Assembly: GCA_903920405.1 (NCBI GenBank)
Contig: CAIXMC010000088.1
Span: forward strand, 1-8,555
DNA from: an uncultured beta proteobacterium
GTDB taxonomy: Bacteria; Pseudomonadota; Gammaproteobacteria; Burkholderiales; Burkholderiaceae_C
Direction of reading: 5' to 3'
DNA: 8,555 nucleotides
Positions 7,364-8,555 of the stretch are shown here, one piece after another. Numbering within the stretch: the stretch's first letter is position 1; each line of letters starts with the position of its first letter. The notes under the pieces were generated by a model. The model saw nothing but the letters and a program-made list of their open reading frames with translations, ran no database searches and was not told the origin of the DNA. Both the position numbers and the translations under genes were made by a program.

Positions 7364-7552
7364 TTAACCTTGAGCACATGCCCACCCCACGGCCAGCCAT
7401 AAAAGTGCCAGAACGGGCAGCACCGCCAGTACACGCTGCCAGGCAGACCAGGCCAGAACGCTGGTGTCTTGCTGCGTGGTATTTGCAGCACGGGGAAGCA
7501 CTGGCAGGAGGTGTGAATGTCTTTGCAATGGGTGCATGAATGAGTGTGACAT
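7364..7552 (-). CDS. hypothetical small membrane protein with His-rich N-terminus
   Basis: A 62-residue frame that I do not recognise by name. The N-terminus carries four His in the first 13 residues (MSHSFMHPLQRHSH). Residues about 40-58 (RVLAVLPVLALLWLAVGWA) form one convincing membrane helix, followed by a very short tail (CAQG). Codon choice looks like that of a real gene (many CTG, GTG, GCC, CAG codons) and the frame fills the gap between yggX and the ABC operon on the same strand, 26 bases after the yggX stop. No good ribosome site precedes the ATG; coupling to yggX translation is possible. His residues beside a zinc importer hint at metal binding, but that is inference. A shadow frame is the alternative. 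Confidence 0.55.
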   Translation of the reverse strand: MSHSFMHPLQRHSHLLPVLPRAANTTQQDTSVLAWSAWQRVLAVLPVLALLWLAVGWACAQG

Positions 7553-7578
7553 AAGCGCTTAACTGAAAGTTTTCTACG

Positions 7579-7842
7579 TCAAACTAAGTGGGAAGCCGCA
7601 TCTTCCAACCCCGTGCCAAAGAAATGGTTTTCCATTTGTCGCTCCAGGTATTTGCGCACACGGGCATCCGCCAGATTCAAGCGATGTTCGTTGATTATCA
7701 TGGTTTGGCGCTTTTGCCATTGGCTCCAGGCCTCTTTGCTGACAGAAGCCCAAATGCGCTTACCCAGTTCGCCGGGATAAGGGGGAAAATCCAGACCTTC
7801 GGCTTGTTGGCCCAGTTTGATGCAGTTGACGGTATGTGCCAT
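7579..7842 (-). CDS. yggX: probable Fe(2+)-trafficking / oxidative damage protection protein YggX
   Basis: Small cytoplasmic protein of the YggX family, which protects iron-sulfur enzymes from oxidative damage and is thought to handle Fe(II). The 87-residue length is usual. Family features are plain: the conserved Cys7 in the N-terminal strand ([16 protein letters not shown]), the [22 protein letters not shown] block (about residues 21-42), [22 protein letters not shown], and a C-terminal MENHFF near residues 70-75. An AAGGA site precedes the ATG by four bases. The gene is downstream of parE across an AT-rich gap with a candidate promoter, and is followed at 26 bases by the small membrane ORF, so these two are probably co-transcribed, perhaps originally with the metal importer. 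In enterobacteria yggX is under SoxRS control; no such site is identifiable here. Confidence 0.96.
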   Translation of the reverse strand: MAHTVNCIKLGQQAEGLDFPPYPGELGKRIWASVSKEAWSQWQKRQTMIINEHRLNLADARVRKYLERQMENHFFGTGLEDAASHLV

Positions 7843-7846
7843 GGTG

Positions 7847-7851
7847 TCCTT
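7847..7851 (-). promoter_or_regulatory. ribosome binding site of yggX
   Basis: AAGGA on the minus strand, within a run of A residues, four bases before the ATG at 7842. It fixes this start, which places the conserved Cys at position 7. Confidence 0.7.
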
Positions 7852-7904
7852 TTTAATGGAAATTGAATCCAGCGAACTGTAGCAGCAATTCTCAATTCAG
7901 AATC

Positions 7905-7932
7905 ATTAACATGTAAAATTGTTTAATTTCAA
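7905..7932 (-). promoter_or_regulatory. candidate sigma-70 promoter for yggX
   Basis: On the minus strand TTGAAA (7932-7927) and GTTAAT (7910-7905) are separated by 16 bases, about 60 bases before the yggX start codon. Both boxes match the consensus at about four or five of six positions and the region is markedly AT-rich compared with the flanking genes. The AT-rich sequence also makes chance matches likely. No clear Fur-type or SoxS-type site could be identified. Confidence 0.35.
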
Positions 7933-8028
7933 TTGGTTGTAACGTAGCTCAAAATCACAACCGGGTCATTGTCGGGTGACACCCTAAGATTCATTCCACT
8001 GGGTGCGATTCAAGATTTCATAGTCTCG

Positions 8029-8555
8029 TCAAACATCCAATTCAACTGAATCGCCATGCAGTTCCATCAACTCGCGACGTGCACCCGCTTCACCCTTGCC
8101 CATCAATTTAGTCATTAATACTGAGGTCTGATCAAAACCCAGTTCGCCCAAGTGCATGGGCTGTAGGCGACGGGTGTCGGGGTTGAGTGTGGTGTCCCAT
8201 AATTGTTCGGCGTTCATTTCACCTAGGCCCTTGAAGCGGCTGATAGTCCAGGCATTTTCACGCACACCTTCCTGGCGCAGCTTGTCCAAAATAGCTGTCA
8301 GTTCCCCATCATCGAGCGCATAAGCTTTGGAAGCCGGTTTTTTTCCGCGTGCTGGCGCATCCACCCGAAACAAGGGAGGGCGTGCCACATACACATGGCC
8401 TGTTTCGATCAGCTTGGGGAAGTGTTTGAAAAACAAGGTGAGCAACAACACCTGAATGTGTGAACCATCCACGTCTGCATCACTCAAAATGCAAATTTTT
8501 CCGTAGCGCAAGCCACTTAAATCAGGTGTGTCATCCTGTCCATGCGGATCGACAC
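8029..8555 (-). CDS. parE: DNA topoisomerase IV subunit B, C-terminal part (cut by window edge)
   Basis: ATPase/TOPRIM subunit of the type IIA topoisomerase that decatenates daughter chromosomes. The frame is open to the right edge and the last 175 codons are visible; the start is outside the window. The TOPRIM metal-binding DxD motif is in LSDADVDGSH, and the family's RFKGLGEMNAEQLW block and TLNPDTRRL follow in order. Between these motifs there is no large insertion of the sort found in Gram-negative GyrB, and the segment ARPPLFRVDAPARGKKP is of beta-proteobacterial ParE type, so ParE is preferred over GyrB. A TTG-started reading beginning at 8511 would be wrong, since upstream codons continue the family sequence (DPHGQDDTPDLSGLRYGKI). 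It ends with TGA at 8031-8029; no obvious intrinsic terminator follows. Confidence 0.95.
   Translation of the reverse strand, partial: VDPHGQDDTPDLSGLRYGKICILSDADVDGSHIQVLLLTLFFKHFPKLIETGHVYVARPPLFRVDAPARGKKPASKAYALDDGELTAILDKLRQEGVRENAWTISRFKGLGEMNAEQLWDTTLNPDTRRLQPMHLGELGFDQTSVLMTKLMGKGEAGARRELMELHGDSVELDV

Larger units (their letters stand above)
7843..8028. other. AT-rich intergenic region between parE and yggX
   Basis: The 186 bases hold no plausible gene. They contain the candidate yggX promoter and ribosome site, a short dyad ATTCT/AGAAT with a six-base loop near 7889-7904, and a GGGTGACACCC dyad at 7974-7984 whose loop is too short for a hairpin. I see no strong terminator for parE. 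Confidence 0.6.

Noticed and set aside
7119..7400. 93-codon minus-strand frame crossing the inverted-repeat element
   Set aside because: It runs through both arms of the element and overlaps the end of the small membrane ORF in another frame. Its composition is not protein-like and no domain is recognisable.
7249..7539. 96-codon plus-strand frame
   Set aside because: It lies antisense to the 62-residue ORF and begins inside the repeat element; no recognisable protein features.
7974..7984. GGGTGACACCC dyad after parE as a terminator
   Set aside because: The perfect dyad leaves a one-base loop and no T-run follows on the minus strand, so it cannot act as an intrinsic terminator.
1..8555. CRISPR arrays, tRNA or rRNA genes, toxin-antitoxin pairs
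   Set aside because: No regularly spaced repeats, tRNA cloverleaf or rRNA sequence, and no small paired genes of those types were seen on either strand.

Overview
The window looks like a chromosomal segment from a betaproteobacterium, most likely Burkholderiales (Comamonadaceae-like). The basis is the character of the ParE, YggX and Znu-type proteins; I ran no database search. All convincing genes lie on the minus strand, so in transcription order the window is read from its right end to its left.

Layout in transcription order: (1) the C-terminal part of parE (topoisomerase IV subunit B), entering from the right edge and ending at 8029. (2) A 186-base AT-rich gap with a candidate promoter, then yggX (Fe(II)-trafficking / oxidative damage protection protein, 7842-7579). 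(3) A 62-residue open frame 26 bases later (7552-7364), probably a small single-span membrane protein with a His-rich N-terminus. (4) A long imperfect inverted repeat (about 7117-7303) around a roughly 100-base core, resembling a MITE or an internally deleted insertion sequence, which ends exactly against the GTG start of the next gene. (5) A complete metal ABC importer in the order ATPase (znuC-like), permease (znuB-like), solute-binding protein (znuA-like), 7116-4524; the first two overlap by ATGA. (6) A 142-base intergenic gap with a candidate promoter and an 11-base palindrome. (7) A two-gene RND efflux operon: lipoprotein membrane-fusion protein (4381-3200) and inner-membrane RND pump (3203-30), also overlapping by ATGA.

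How the genes work together: ZnuA-like captures the metal (probably Zn2+) in the periplasm, ZnuB-like forms the membrane channel and ZnuC-like hydrolyses ATP. YggX and the His-rich small protein sit just upstream, which suggests a metal-homeostasis neighbourhood. The RND pair would export toxic compounds or drugs; neither an outer-membrane channel gene nor a regulator is visible.

I see no clearly undescribed system. The best leads are the element abutting the znuC start, the small His-rich membrane ORF, the operator-like palindrome in front of the RND operon, and a 21-base in-frame duplication in the adaptor coiled coil. No gene-free stretch exceeds 300 bases.
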